Assembly (NCBI GenBank): GCA_014763895.1
Contig: JACXUM010000018.1
Coordinates: 1 to 36,002, forward strand
Reading direction: 5' to 3'
Length of the DNA: 36,002 nucleotides
Source: Campylobacterales bacterium
Lineage (GTDB): Bacteria; Campylobacterota; Campylobacteria; Campylobacterales; Sulfurovaceae
Numbering within the stretch: the stretch's first letter is position 1; every line of letters begins with the position of its first letter. A program made the translations under genes and the position numbers. The notes under the pieces were generated by a model. The model was given only the letters and a program-made list of their open reading frames with translations. It searched no databases and had not been told where the DNA came from. Positions 16,702 through 25,132 of the stretch are shown piece after piece.

Positions 16702-17919
16702 TTATATTTTTTTAAAGATGACAACACCGTTAGTACCACCAAAACCGAATGAGTTACTCATCGCGATATTGATCTCTGCTTTTCTGGCTACATTTGGAAC
16801 ATAATCCAGATCACAGTTCTCATCCGGTGTCGTATAGTTGATCGTCGGCGGCAATATGCTGTCTCTCATCGCCATCAATGTAATCACCGCTTCTATCGTA
16901 CCGGCTGCACCCAGACAGTGACCTGTCTGTCCTTTTGTCGAACTCACCGGCGGACAGTTCTCTTTACTGCCAAATAGTTCTTTAAGCGCTGCTGTTTCAT
17001 TTTTATCATTGACAGGTGTAGATGTACCGTGGGCATTGACATAATCAACTTTCGGTTCACCAGCCATTTTATAAGCACCTCTCATAGCTCTGAGTGGGCC
17101 ATCCATTGTCGGAGTCGTGATATGGTTTGCATCACCGCTTTCGCCAAATCCGATCAATTCTCCATAGATCCTTGCGCCTCTTGCAACCGCATCCTCATAG
17201 GTCTCAAGCACCATTGCAGCAGCACCCTCACCCATGACAAATCCATCACGGCCTGCATCAAACGGTCTTGATGCAGATGCAGGATCTTCATTTCTGGTCG
17301 AAAGCGCTTTCATAGCCGCAAATCCTCCGATCCCGACCGGACAGATAGCAGCCTCTGCACCTACAACCAGCATTTTATCCGCAGTCCCTACCATAATGCT
17401 TTTTGCCGCTTCACCGATCGCATGTGTACCTGCAGCACATGCCGTAACAGAGGCAAGGTTCGGCCCCTTAAGGTTTTGATAGATCGAGACAAAACCGCCC
17501 AGCATGTTGACGAGAGAAGAAGGAATAAAGAAAGGAGAAATTCTTCTTGGACCTCTGGTTTCACATACAACGGAATTGATCTCGATATTAGGCAAGCCGC
17601 CGATTCCCGAAGCTGAAGCGATACCAAATCTATCCCGATCCACATCCTGAGGAAGATTTGCATCTTCCATTGCTTCAGCAGCAGCTTTTAAACCAAGCTG
17701 GATAAAACGGTCCGCTTTTTTTACTTCTTTTGGATCAAGCACAGTAGTAGGATCAAAATTTGTGATCTCTGCTGCGATTCTTGCCGTTTGGTTCTCCGTA
17801 TCGAATGATTCGATCAGCTTAACACCTGTTTTTCCTTCTAGAATGGCAGAAAATGCACTCTCTTTATCAAGCCCCAAAGCATTAATCATCCCCAAACCTG
17901 TTACTACTACTCTTCTCAC
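16702..17919 (-). CDS. fabF: Beta-ketoacyl-ACP synthase II
   Basis: Condenses malonyl-ACP with acyl-ACP in fatty-acid elongation. 405 residues, thiolase fold. Catalytic triad visible: Cys161 (VTACAAGTH), His297 (NAHGTSTP) and His334 (GHCLGAAG). Start is GTG 17919, preceded by AGGAG. It is downstream of acpP and upstream of accA on the same strand; two hairpins separate it from acpP and may lower its expression relative to acpP. Confidence 0.97.
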   Translation of the reverse strand: MRRVVVTGLGMINALGLDKESAFSAILEGKTGVKLIESFDTENQTARIAAEITNFDPTTVLDPKEVKKADRFIQLGLKAAAEAMEDANLPQDVDRDRFGIASASGIGGLPNIEINSVVCETRGPRRISPFFIPSSLVNMLGGFVSIYQNLKGPNLASVTACAAGTHAIGEAAKSIMVGTADKMLVVGAEAAICPVGIGGFAAMKALSTRNEDPASASRPFDAGRDGFVMGEGAAAMVLETYEDAVARGARIYGELIGFGESGDANHITTPTMDGPLRAMRGAYKMAGEPKVDYVNAHGTSTPVNDKNETAALKELFGSKENCPPVSSTKGQTGHCLGAAGTIEAVITLMAMRDSILPPTINYTTPDENCDLDYVPNVARKAEINIAMSNSFGFGGTNGVVIFKKI

Positions 17920-17950
17920 TGCTTCTCCTATCTAAAAGTATCTATGTAAG

Positions 17951-17998
17951 ATATATATTAAAACTTCTGCCTTTTCTAAAAGTTTTAACATATATATT
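17951..17998. other. Long A/T-rich hairpin between acpP and fabF
   Basis: ATATATATTAAAACTT (17951-17966) pairs with AAGTTTTAA-CA-TATATAT (17980-17997), a 16-bp stem broken by a 2-base bulge, loop of about 13 bases. It may process the acpP-fabF transcript or terminate part of it. Confidence 0.45.
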
Positions 17999-18002
17999 AA
18001 AC

Positions 18003-18018
18003 GATCCCTGTAGGGATC
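18003..18018 (-). terminator. Hairpin after acpP
   Basis: GATCCC, loop, GGGATC: perfect 6-bp stem just after the acpP stop. On the acpP strand it is followed by GTTTAATATA. It probably explains extra monocistronic acpP message, with read-through to fabF. Confidence 0.5.
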
Positions 18019-18024
18019 ATTGTT

Positions 18025-18255
18025 TTATTTTACGTTTTCGATAAACTTGATCGCGTCCGCAACTGTTGCGATAGACTCTGCCTGATCATCAGGAATTTCG
18101 ATATCAAATTTCTCTTCAAGAGCCATAACCAACTCAACAACATCAAGACTGTCTGCTCCAAGATCCTCTACAAATCTTGACTCTTCTTTTACCTCATCCG
18201 GGCTTACGTTCAGTTGCTCTACAACTACCTCTTTTACATCGTCAAACAATGCCAT
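18025..18255 (-). CDS. acpP: Acyl carrier protein
   Basis: A 76-residue acidic four-helix carrier of fatty-acyl chains. The phosphopantetheine site is Ser36 in [15 protein letters not shown] 18255 is preceded by AAGGAG. It has its own promoter (TTGGTT and TATACT upstream) and a hairpin directly after the stop, consistent with expression well above that of fabF. Confidence 0.98.
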   Translation of the reverse strand: MALFDDVKEVVVEQLNVSPDEVKEESRFVEDLGADSLDVVELVMALEEKFDIEIPDDQAESIATVADAIKFIENVK

Positions 18256-18288
18256 TGTTACTCCTTCTTTTGGTTAAATATACGCGTA

Positions 18289-18316
18289 AGTATAACAAAA
18301 AAATGATAAAAACCAA
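18289..18316 (-). promoter_or_regulatory. acpP promoter
   Basis: On the minus strand TTGGTT (18316-18311), 16-base spacer, TATACT (18294-18289), about 33 bases before the acpP ATG. Confidence 0.5.
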
Positions 18317-18356
18317 TTATTTTGTTATATTCTGACTTTAACCCGCCAGTATCTCT

Positions 18357-19745
18357 TTAAAATGCTACATCCTGTTTCAAAAAATCATTCAAACGCTTTT
18401 CTATTTTGAAAATTGATTCCTGCTGAAAAGTTTTCAAATCAGGTATCAATCTTGTCCGAAGCAGATATACAATTTGCGGCTGCGTTGCTTCATTGCGTTC
18501 AAACCAACTACCCAACATCATCTGTGCTTGATGGGTATCATGTATCTGGCCCAGTCTATCTTGTATCGTTTTAACCCTTGCAAGCATTTTTCTGATCTTT
18601 TTCTTACTGTAGAACGGTCCAAATACTTCCAAAAGATAGCGTAATCTTTTAAACAAGATACGCAAGCGGTGCAGTACGTCAAGGTCTTGCATCTTTTCTT
18701 TCTTGAGTTGATAAATTTTCTTCCCGACTTGTTTATGAACCTTCTTAAGAATGTAACCTGAAACGGATTCGATCGGATAATCAGCATAGAATGTCAGATG
18801 TTTTCGATACGCTTTCTCTATAAAATCTTTCCAGTGCTTCAAAATAGAACCGCAATGGCCACTCTTTAAATATTTTTCAATGTTTTGATTTTCCTCTTTG
18901 GATAATCTTTCGATATCATGCTGCAATATCTCTAATGCGCCTTGAAACGGAACGATCTCTCTTGAAATATCCATCTGCCCCAATCCATCCAACAGAACAT
19001 CAAAATCTCTTTGTGAATTGGTTATCGATAGTATTTTTTTCAACTCTTTTCGATGTTTATCAAGTATCCCATCCCCAAATAAAAATGCAGCCGCATCCAT
19101 TAATACGATCGTTTTTCGTAAATGAACGCGCAATTGATGCATATCCTCTGCTTCTTTATTTTCAAGCCATTTTCTGCGATACGTTTCAATCTGATCATAA
19201 AACTTTTGAAATTCTTCCATCACGGCTTCCCCGCTTTGGGCACCTTGTACCTCTTTATCCCGAAGAGGCAATCCGAACAATGCCAGATTTTTGTTTTTAT
19301 AGGCTTCATCCTCTGTTACTTCTTTTTCCACATAGGGAAGCAGAACATCCGGCAGGCTAAACGCCTCATATGCCTTGAGGGTATCAAATTCCACTTCCAA
19401 AACCGTTAAGGGTTTGAACGGTTTTTTATAGACATCGATACTATACAAGATGTTATCCAACTTTACATGATACCGTTTTTTTCGAATAGGCTCACCTACT
19501 GCTTTGGAACGGTTTTTTTGGTAGATTTTTTTTGAAATCTGCATTTCGACCTCATCCCGTATCCCCCCTTTGCCTATTTTGACTGTTTTAAAATAGTGAT
19601 CTGACGACTTCCTGTAACGTATACTCTTTGTAGGGGTTGCTTTCGTATAATATTGAATGAGCTTTTCTATGGAGACATCTTCTTGATGTTTTAAAAAGGT
19701 AAGGATTGATGCATCCAACAGATATTTACGCTCAATCTCTTTCAT
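18357..19745 (-). CDS. CYTH-CHAD domain protein
   Basis: A 462-residue protein. The N-terminal CYTH (triphosphate tunnel) domain at about 1-160 starts with the signature EIERKYLL (3-10) and alternating charged strands (SIRYRKSS, DEVEMQISKK, VLEVEFDT). The C-terminal CHAD domain at about 190-455 is a helical domain with conserved histidines and arginines (MHQLRVHLRK, LHRLRILFKRLRYLLEVF). CYTH domains hydrolyse triphosphates and CHAD domains bind polyphosphate, so a role in polyphosphate metabolism is likely; ppk1 lies in the same window. It is a single gene; ATG 19745 follows a poor RBS. The N-terminal Lys/Arg-rich basic patches suit anionic substrates. Confidence 0.88.
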   Translation of the reverse strand: MKEIERKYLLDASILTFLKHQEDVSIEKLIQYYTKATPTKSIRYRKSSDHYFKTVKIGKGGIRDEVEMQISKKIYQKNRSKAVGEPIRKKRYHVKLDNILYSIDVYKKPFKPLTVLEVEFDTLKAYEAFSLPDVLLPYVEKEVTEDEAYKNKNLALFGLPLRDKEVQGAQSGEAVMEEFQKFYDQIETYRRKWLENKEAEDMHQLRVHLRKTIVLMDAAAFLFGDGILDKHRKELKKILSITNSQRDFDVLLDGLGQMDISREIVPFQGALEILQHDIERLSKEENQNIEKYLKSGHCGSILKHWKDFIEKAYRKHLTFYADYPIESVSGYILKKVHKQVGKKIYQLKKEKMQDLDVLHRLRILFKRLRYLLEVFGPFYSKKKIRKMLARVKTIQDRLGQIHDTHQAQMMLGSWFERNEATQPQIVYLLRTRLIPDLKTFQQESIFKIEKRLNDFLKQDVAF

Positions 19746-19839
19746 ATTTTATCCCTTGTGTTTAACGAAAAACATGACACTGACAAATATTATATCACTA
19801 ATTGGTAACAGAATAAAATTTTTTGGAAAAAAGAAATGT

Positions 19840-19877
19840 AGAGACTGGGATACCCTTCGAATGGGTAACCCGTCCCT
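19840..19877 (-). terminator. Terminator of the copper receptor operon
   Basis: On the minus strand AGGGAC pairs with GTCTCT, then GGGTTACCC with GGGTATCCC (one T-T mismatch) around loop ATTCGAA, followed by a T-rich run containing six T. A strong hairpin of about 15 bp. Confidence 0.75.
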
Positions 19878-19886
19878 ATGGAAAGA

Positions 19887-21887
19887 TTAGAATTTATATT
19901 TGATGTTAGTATAGATATAGCGTCCGGGTTCATTCATCAGCATGGTATCTGCTTCAATACCGCTTCCTGTCAGCAAAGTCAAATCTTTATAGGTATTGGA
20001 GAGCGCATAGGTTTTATCAAAAACATTATCCACGCCTACGGTTACTTCCAGGTTTTTATTGATCGATTTTGTACCTTTTAGATTTAACACCGCATAAGCA
20101 TCCAGCTCCTGTTCTCCGTTATCATAGTCAAAGTGTACCCATTTATCTGCAGCAACCACTTCAGCCCTCAGCAACAGGCTCTCATCATACTGATAATTCA
20201 GCGCTGCGTTGAACTTAAATGGTGGGATTTCCGGCAAATCTTTGTCTGTCTGTCCTGACAATGGATGCTTCTTTTCACCTTTTTGTTTGGATGCCGCAAA
20301 ATCTACATAAAATGATTCACTCAATACATAGGTTCCGCTGATCTCAAAGCCCCAGATCGTGGCATCCACGTTTTCAAAGTTATTTTGTGTTTTGCTGCTG
20401 TTGTAAGCGATAAAATCTTTCAGAGTGCTGTAAAATACTTTCCCTTTGAGTGTTGCATTTTCAAATTTCTTTTCAGCGCCAAGGTCAAACTCGTAATTGA
20501 TTGTATTGTTTAAATCCGGATTACCTACCGTTTTCCCTTTCATTTTGATGTAAAGCTCTCTTGCATCAGGAACCCTCGATGATTTTCCTACACCTGCAAA
20601 GTACTTTGTCGTCTCATCAGCATGATAAGTTCCAAATACATAACCTGTCAGCTCATTATAATCGTTACTTTGCAAGGTCGAATCTGCTGTCGTGATCTTT
20701 GTATCGTCGTATCTTATTCCAAGGTCCAACTCAAATTGATTCATTTTGATATTGTCTTTGGCAAAAAAACCATAGTCCTTCGTATCGGCATCCCAGATTG
20801 TCCTCATTCCCGGGGTTCCGTTCATATACATTCTGCCATCCCAGTTTCTTAAAGAGTAGTCGATCCCTGCCGTGATTGTATGGTTGTCAACATCAAAACT
20901 GTTCTTGATCTTTGCTCCCTGCATTTTTGTATCTAACTTATGCGTTTTTTCTTTGGTAGGATCAGATGCTGCCATTCGATAGATCGTTGACATAGGGTGT
21001 TCGACAGTTGACTGGTAAATCTGAAGATCCAATGTTTTGGAGTATTTGCCAAGATCCTTGGCGCTATATTCGATATTGAAAAGATCCGAATCATCATAAA
21101 TCGCATCCATCGATGAACTCGGATAGAGCACATCATCGCTTCTATTGCCTGTGTAGCTGAGTCTTAACTCCTGATTATCGGCAATCTCCCAAAAAAGTTT
21201 ACCCATCACTGTTTTTTTGCTATAGGCATCCAAATCCTGATACTGTGGCTGAAACTGTGCCATTGCCGGGGCAGTACCCTCATCGATGTTTCTTTGGATC
21301 TGACCCACAAAATCATTGCCGTCACCATCTTCATACTGTCCGCTTGTCTCAGCAGAGGCGCTAAGCAAAAATCTTACTTTATCTCCTCCGCCGCTGACAT
21401 TGAACGCGCCTTTTTTATATCCCCAGCTTCCAAATCCAAGGTTGAATTCACCGGTAGTCTCTTCTGAAGGCTTGAGCGTATGGATCTTTACATCTGCACT
21501 CAGGACACCAAAATCTTCCACACTGAACGGCCCATCGTTAAGTTCTATATAGTCAACGTTATTGGTCAACACATGAGAAATAGGCGGGTCCATTCTGTTT
21601 GGGCAGGCACCATAGATCTTCATACCGTCTATCGTGACGTTGATATTGTCTTTCTTCTGCCCTCTGACGATAATATCGTTGGCAACACCGCTTCTTCGAA
21701 CCATTGAAACAGTGGATGACTGTTTAAATAACGCTTCGCCAAGATCGGCAGACTTGATATCCTCACCGCTCACATCCTTGACCACTTCCGTATCGACTTT
21801 TTCTTCAACATCGATCGTTCCCAGCTCTGCTCCTGCCGCATGCAGTCCAAGCACACAAGCAAAAGAAAGCGAAATGATTTTATTCAT
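19887..21887 (-). CDS. TonB-dependent copper receptor, OprC/NosA-like
   Basis: A 666-residue outer membrane receptor: signal peptide 1-19 (ends HAAGA), N-terminal plug, then a beta-barrel ending with the C-terminal aromatic YTNIKYKF. A plug motif, GACPNRMDPP, includes Cys95-x3-Met99, and EHPM supplies His297-x-Met299; in Pseudomonas OprC the equivalent CxxxM and HxM residues bind copper. The same family includes NosA, needed to supply copper to nitrous oxide reductase. This suggests copper import, but no nos genes are in this window. It is the last gene of the RR-HK-TonB-receptor operon, 49 bases after tonB. Confidence 0.88.
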   Translation of the reverse strand: MNKIISLSFACVLGLHAAGAELGTIDVEEKVDTEVVKDVSGEDIKSADLGEALFKQSSTVSMVRRSGVANDIIVRGQKKDNINVTIDGMKIYGACPNRMDPPISHVLTNNVDYIELNDGPFSVEDFGVLSADVKIHTLKPSEETTGEFNLGFGSWGYKKGAFNVSGGGDKVRFLLSASAETSGQYEDGDGNDFVGQIQRNIDEGTAPAMAQFQPQYQDLDAYSKKTVMGKLFWEIADNQELRLSYTGNRSDDVLYPSSSMDAIYDDSDLFNIEYSAKDLGKYSKTLDLQIYQSTVEHPMSTIYRMAASDPTKEKTHKLDTKMQGAKIKNSFDVDNHTITAGIDYSLRNWDGRMYMNGTPGMRTIWDADTKDYGFFAKDNIKMNQFELDLGIRYDDTKITTADSTLQSNDYNELTGYVFGTYHADETTKYFAGVGKSSRVPDARELYIKMKGKTVGNPDLNNTINYEFDLGAEKKFENATLKGKVFYSTLKDFIAYNSSKTQNNFENVDATIWGFEISGTYVLSESFYVDFAASKQKGEKKHPLSGQTDKDLPEIPPFKFNAALNYQYDESLLLRAEVVAADKWVHFDYDNGEQELDAYAVLNLKGTKSINKNLEVTVGVDNVFDKTYALSNTYKDLTLLTGSGIEADTMLMNEPGRYIYTNIKYKF

Positions 21888-21936
21888 AATTTACTCCTCT
21901 TCCCTAAAAATGATGAGGCATTATGGAGTATTTGTG

Positions 21937-22656
21937 TTAATTTTGTGTTAAACGGTATTGCAATGCAAGATTGACTTGAAGGGGAAAAGAGAATGTTTGA
22001 TTGGAAGTATCAACAGGAAACGCTTTTTGAATCGCTTCTTTTGCCGATGAGTAAAAGATCTTCGGCCCGTTTAAGACAATATCAGAAACCTTTCCGTCTG
22101 CCGAAATGGTAAAATGAACCTGGACAACTCCCTGCATTCCTCTTCTTTTGGCAATACCCGGATAGCTTTTAGCTTGGTTGATTCTCTCTCTGATTTTGGC
22201 TAGAAAAGCATTTTTCTGAGCTACGATATTTTTGGCTGCCGTTCCCTTTTTTTCTGTCACCTTTTTTACGGATGCCCCGCTTTTTGGAGAACTTGTTTTT
22301 TTGCAAGAAGGTTTTGAGGATGTTTGCTTTTGTACTTTTTTATGGATTGGCAGAATTTTCATCGGTTTTGATTTAATGATCTCTGGTTCGGCCGGCTCTG
22401 GCTCCAAAACCGTTTTGTGTTCTACGATAGGTTCTGGAACTTTTTCTATAAGAGGTTTTTCAACCGTTTGTTGTGTTTTGATCTCTGTAGGTTCAAGCTG
22501 CGAGACGAACTCGTGAAGACAAAGATGTATCGTTTGGGCTGTAGATTGCTGTTGCGATATAAAAAAAGTTTGTTGAAAAAAGAAAAAAAATCCTGCGCCT
22601 AAAAGGTAAAAAAGTGTTGTACTAAAAAAGGAGACTACATAGCGATGCTCTATCAA
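21937..22656 (-). CDS. TonB family protein
   Basis: A 239-residue energy-transducing protein. N-terminal TM helix (about 9-30, unusually Phe-rich), a long Pro/Glu/Lys-rich linker (about 50-145) with EPEPAEPE, then a C-terminal TonB domain (about 155-239) with SYPGIAKRRGMQGVVQVHFTIS and SSAKEAIQKAFP. It connects the proton-motive force at the inner membrane to the receptor encoded immediately downstream. Start is TTG 22656, preceded by AAAGGTGG; the ATG at 22640 would cut the N-terminus by five residues. No exbB or exbD is seen nearby, so it must borrow them. The A-tracts at 22561-22590 are slippage-prone. Confidence 0.85.
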   Translation of the reverse strand: MIEHRYVVSFFSTTLFYLLGAGFFFFFQQTFFISQQQSTAQTIHLCLHEFVSQLEPTEIKTQQTVEKPLIEKVPEPIVEHKTVLEPEPAEPEIIKSKPMKILPIHKKVQKQTSSKPSCKKTSSPKSGASVKKVTEKKGTAAKNIVAQKNAFLAKIRERINQAKSYPGIAKRRGMQGVVQVHFTISADGKVSDIVLNGPKIFYSSAKEAIQKAFPVDTSNQTFSFPLQVNLALQYRLTQN

Positions 22657-22736
22657 GTTCCACCTTTTAACGCAAAATTTTACAAGAGGGTAAAGAAAGT
22701 ATGACGCAAAAGTGTTAAATTTGTGTTAAGAGAATT

Positions 22737-23579
22737 TTATCGATGAATGACTTTACCCAAATGCAAGACCACCTTGGTTCCTTTATCTTTTTGGGACTGT
22801 ATCTGTATCTCTATCCCTGCTTCGTTGCAATAGTTTTTCACAAGTGCAAGCCCGATGCCTTCCCCAGCTTGTTTTTTATCGGCCTGATAATAACGTTCAT
22901 ACACACGAAGAAGATGCGTTTCATCCATACCGACACCTTTATCTTCGATCGTTAATATACCGTCTTTCAATGTCACTGTAATCGGCTCTGTTTTTGGCGA
23001 GTATTTCATCGCATTCATCAAAAGATTGTCTATGATCTTTTCAAATCCTATTTTATCTATCCTGACACTGCAAGGTTCCAGTTCTAACGCAAAGGGGTTC
23101 CGTTCAAATGCCTTGAATATCTCTACCCTCTCCTTCAGTAGCTTGTCTAAGACAACAATCTCTTTGGATATTGGATGCAGCTCTTTTTTGATGCCGTAGA
23201 CCAACTCTTTATAAAGCCTTTGTAGTCTCTTTGAAGCTTCCTCGATCCGTTCGATACGCTTTAAAAGCTTTTCGTCTTCTACCCTTTTTTTGAGCAATGT
23301 GGTATTGGCTTCTATCGTGGAAAGGGGAATATTGAGTTCATGGATAATCTCATCGGTCAGTTCCAAAAGCGTTGCATCGATATGGGCCTTGGGTGCAAGC
23401 AGATGCGTTGTGAGGATATGGCCTATTCCCAGCGCAAGGATCACGATTACTCCGCCTATGATCAGGAAATTCTCTTCATTAAACCCGCTATCCCACATAA
23501 AAAGGTACATTAGCCCTAAACAAAACGCGATACTCAGCACATAGACCAGTGTTGCAAACCAAACCTGTTTACGCATCAT
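22737..23579 (-). CDS. Sensor histidine kinase, short-loop type
   Basis: A 280-residue histidine kinase. Two TM helices (about 9-28 and 38-60) with only about ten periplasmic residues between them (MWDSGFNEEN), so it lacks a classic sensor domain and may sense within the membrane or via a partner. The HisKA-like dimerisation region has His80 in DEIIHELNIPLSTIEAN; the ATPase domain has N-box NLLMNAMKYSP, G1 DKGVGM, F-like region YERYYQ, G2 GEGIGLALVK. It overlaps the response regulator gene by 11 bases and precedes tonB by 80 bases, so it likely controls the copper receptor operon. Confidence 0.9.
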   Translation of the reverse strand: MMRKQVWFATLVYVLSIAFCLGLMYLFMWDSGFNEENFLIIGGVIVILALGIGHILTTHLLAPKAHIDATLLELTDEIIHELNIPLSTIEANTTLLKKRVEDEKLLKRIERIEEASKRLQRLYKELVYGIKKELHPISKEIVVLDKLLKERVEIFKAFERNPFALELEPCSVRIDKIGFEKIIDNLLMNAMKYSPKTEPITVTLKDGILTIEDKGVGMDETHLLRVYERYYQADKKQAGEGIGLALVKNYCNEAGIEIQIQSQKDKGTKVVLHLGKVIHR

Positions 23580-24231
23580 TTAACTCAAAACGGTATCCGA
23601 TACCTCTTATGTTCGATATGGCATCTGGGAAAATTTTTTTAAGCTGTGCGATGTAAACCCTAAGAGCACCTTCGCTTGGCATCTGCCCTGCTGCCCACAG
23701 CCTGTCTTTGATCATTTCACTGCTTACAACCTCTCCTCTTGATTCGAAAAACAATATAAGAAGTTCGACAGCTTTTTGCGTTATCTCTAGTGGCTCATCA
23801 TCTTTATAGATCTTCTTAGCGATCGTATCAAGATGATACGATCCCACCTCCAAACGGTTCTGCCTAACCTGCCGGCGCAGCAACGCCTCGATCCTGAAAA
23901 GCAGTTCATCCAGATCGATCGGTTTTTTCATATAATCATCTGCGCCAACTCCAAAACCTTTTACCAAAGAGGACTTGTCCTCTCTTGAGGTCAAAAAAAT
24001 TGCGGGCGTCATATCCCCGCTTTTGCGGAGTTTTTCCAAAAGATCAAAACCGTTCTCATACGGCAGATTCACATCCAAAAGATACAGATCATATTTGGAA
24101 GCATAGGTTAGATCCAGCGCACTATAAGGGTCGAGCGTACAATCGATAGCATACCCCTCCTCTTCTAAAAAATCCTGAAGGGTCTCATTGAACAATCGAT
24201 CATCTTCAAGCACCAAAATGCGTATAGACAT
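23569..24231 (-). CDS. OmpR/PhoB family response regulator
   Basis: A 220-residue regulator. Receiver domain 1-115 with acidic pocket Asp10/Asp11 and phospho-acceptor Asp53 (YLLDVNLP), conserved Thr/Ser and Lys (TSRED, KKP). C-terminal winged-helix DNA-binding domain about 125-215 (LEITQKAVELLILFFESRGEVVSSEMIKDRLW, SNIRGIGYRFE). I chose ATG 24231, which is preceded by AAAGGAAG, over an ATG 28 codons upstream; the receiver fold starts right after it. Divergent from the 24351 gene and first gene of the copper operon. Confidence 0.92.
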   Translation of the reverse strand: MSIRILVLEDDRLFNETLQDFLEEEGYAIDCTLDPYSALDLTYASKYDLYLLDVNLPYENGFDLLEKLRKSGDMTPAIFLTSREDKSSLVKGFGVGADDYMKKPIDLDELLFRIEALLRRQVRQNRLEVGSYHLDTIAKKIYKDDEPLEITQKAVELLILFFESRGEVVSSEMIKDRLWAAGQMPSEGALRVYIAQLKKIFPDAISNIRGIGYRFELNDA

Positions 24232-24259
24232 CCGCTTCCTTTGAACAAATTTCCTGCCT

Positions 24260-24265
24260 ATTATA
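24260..24265 (-). promoter_or_regulatory. Promoter -10 box for the RR-HK-TonB-receptor operon
   Basis: TATAAT on the minus strand, about 30 bases before ATG 24231. No clear -35. Confidence 0.4.
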
Positions 24266-24322
24266 GCAAAAACTTCATCAACCATTTCAGCTTGACACAT
24301 CATACTGCCATCCACATTTGGC

Positions 24323-24328
24323 TATAAT
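24323..24328 (+). promoter_or_regulatory. Promoter -10 box for the 24351 gene
   Basis: TATAAT 22 bases before ATG 24351. A TTGACA at 24292-24297 lies too far upstream (25-base spacer) to be its standard -35. Confidence 0.4.
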
Positions 24329-24350
24329 AAACATTACCATAGGAGTTTGA

Positions 24351-25025
24351 ATGCTGCAGCATAAATTTTTATCACACACGGAAGGGCGTATTTTGGGTAT
24401 GGGCCTTTTCTTGCTTGTATTGCTTTTAATTTTTTTAGCTTACTGTGCACTTGAGAGACCGGATGATTTCAATGTACTCCTTAGTATCACCGCATCTAAC
24501 ATCCTCTTTGGAAGAATGGCCGGTCTTTCTATCGGTATCGCTTCCCAAATGAATACCTTTTGGCTGATCTTTTTCAATCTGTGCATAGAAACCATTATGG
24601 TACTCATCTTTTATGCGCTTTTCGTGATGAGCTGGAAAAGCCTTCATGTCATTACGTATGGCCCATTGAACGATTTCTTTCAAAAAGCACAGGCCAGTGC
24701 AGAAAAATACCAACCTCTGATCCAAAAATACGGTGTTTTGGGGTTGATCCTTTTTGTACTTACCCCATTTGCCATGACAGGCCCTGTCGTAGGAAGTTTT
24801 GTAGGCTATCTCATGGGACTGTCTCATTTAACAACACTCATTTCGGTACTTGCAAGCACACTCATGGCCATTATTGCCTGGACCTATGTGATCAAAAATT
24901 TTGAAGCCACATTGATTGTTTACAGCGACACTTTAATGACCTTTGTTATGATAGCGGTTGTCATTTTTTTGGCATGGTATCTGATCAAAAGAAAATTTTT
25001 TAATGAAGGCAAAAAAGAAGATTAG
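24351..25025 (+). CDS. COG2426-like (small multidrug export family) membrane protein
   Basis: A 224-residue membrane protein with about five hydrophobic segments (about 15-33, 62-92, 125-150, 155-180, 185-210). The centre, KYGVLGLILFVLTPFAMTGPVVGS, resembles the loop-helix signature of the small multidrug export family (COG2426), a predicted membrane family distantly like DedA. Substrate is unknown. ATG 24351 has AGGAG upstream. It is divergent from the response regulator and convergent with fabG. Confidence 0.6.
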   Translation: MLQHKFLSHTEGRILGMGLFLLVLLLIFLAYCALERPDDFNVLLSITASNILFGRMAGLSIGIASQMNTFWLIFFNLCIETIMVLIFYALFVMSWKSLHVITYGPLNDFFQKAQASAEKYQPLIQKYGVLGLILFVLTPFAMTGPVVGSFVGYLMGLSHLTTLISVLASTLMAIIAWTYVIKNFEATLIVYSDTLMTFVMIAVVIFLAWYLIKRKFFNEGKKED

Positions 25026-25029
25026 ATTT

Positions 25030-25124
25030 ACTGCAAACGTAAGGTTCACCCTACCTTCGGCGGTGCATAAATGCCCATCGCCTTTGGTTTCGCAGCTAAA
25101 ATCGACACGCAGGTGTCTATTTTT
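25030..25124 (+). terminator. Hairpin cluster ending in terminator-like stem
   Basis: Three small stems in about 90 bases: AAGG...CCTT, GGCG...CGCC enclosing GCAT-AA-ATGC, and GACAC-GCAG-GTGTC (25104-25117) followed by TATTTTTT. The last is a usable terminator for the 24351 gene, between convergent genes. The earlier stems do not look required for termination. Confidence 0.55.
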
Positions 25125-25132
25125 TACGCTGC

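Noticed and set aside
24292-24297. Consensus TTGACA as the -35 of the 24351 gene
   Set aside because: The spacer to TATAAT is 25 bases, too long for a sigma-70 promoter.
24232-24315. 28-codon N-terminal extension of the response regulator
   Set aside because: It would cover the -10 box, and the receiver domain begins exactly at ATG 24231, which has a good RBS.
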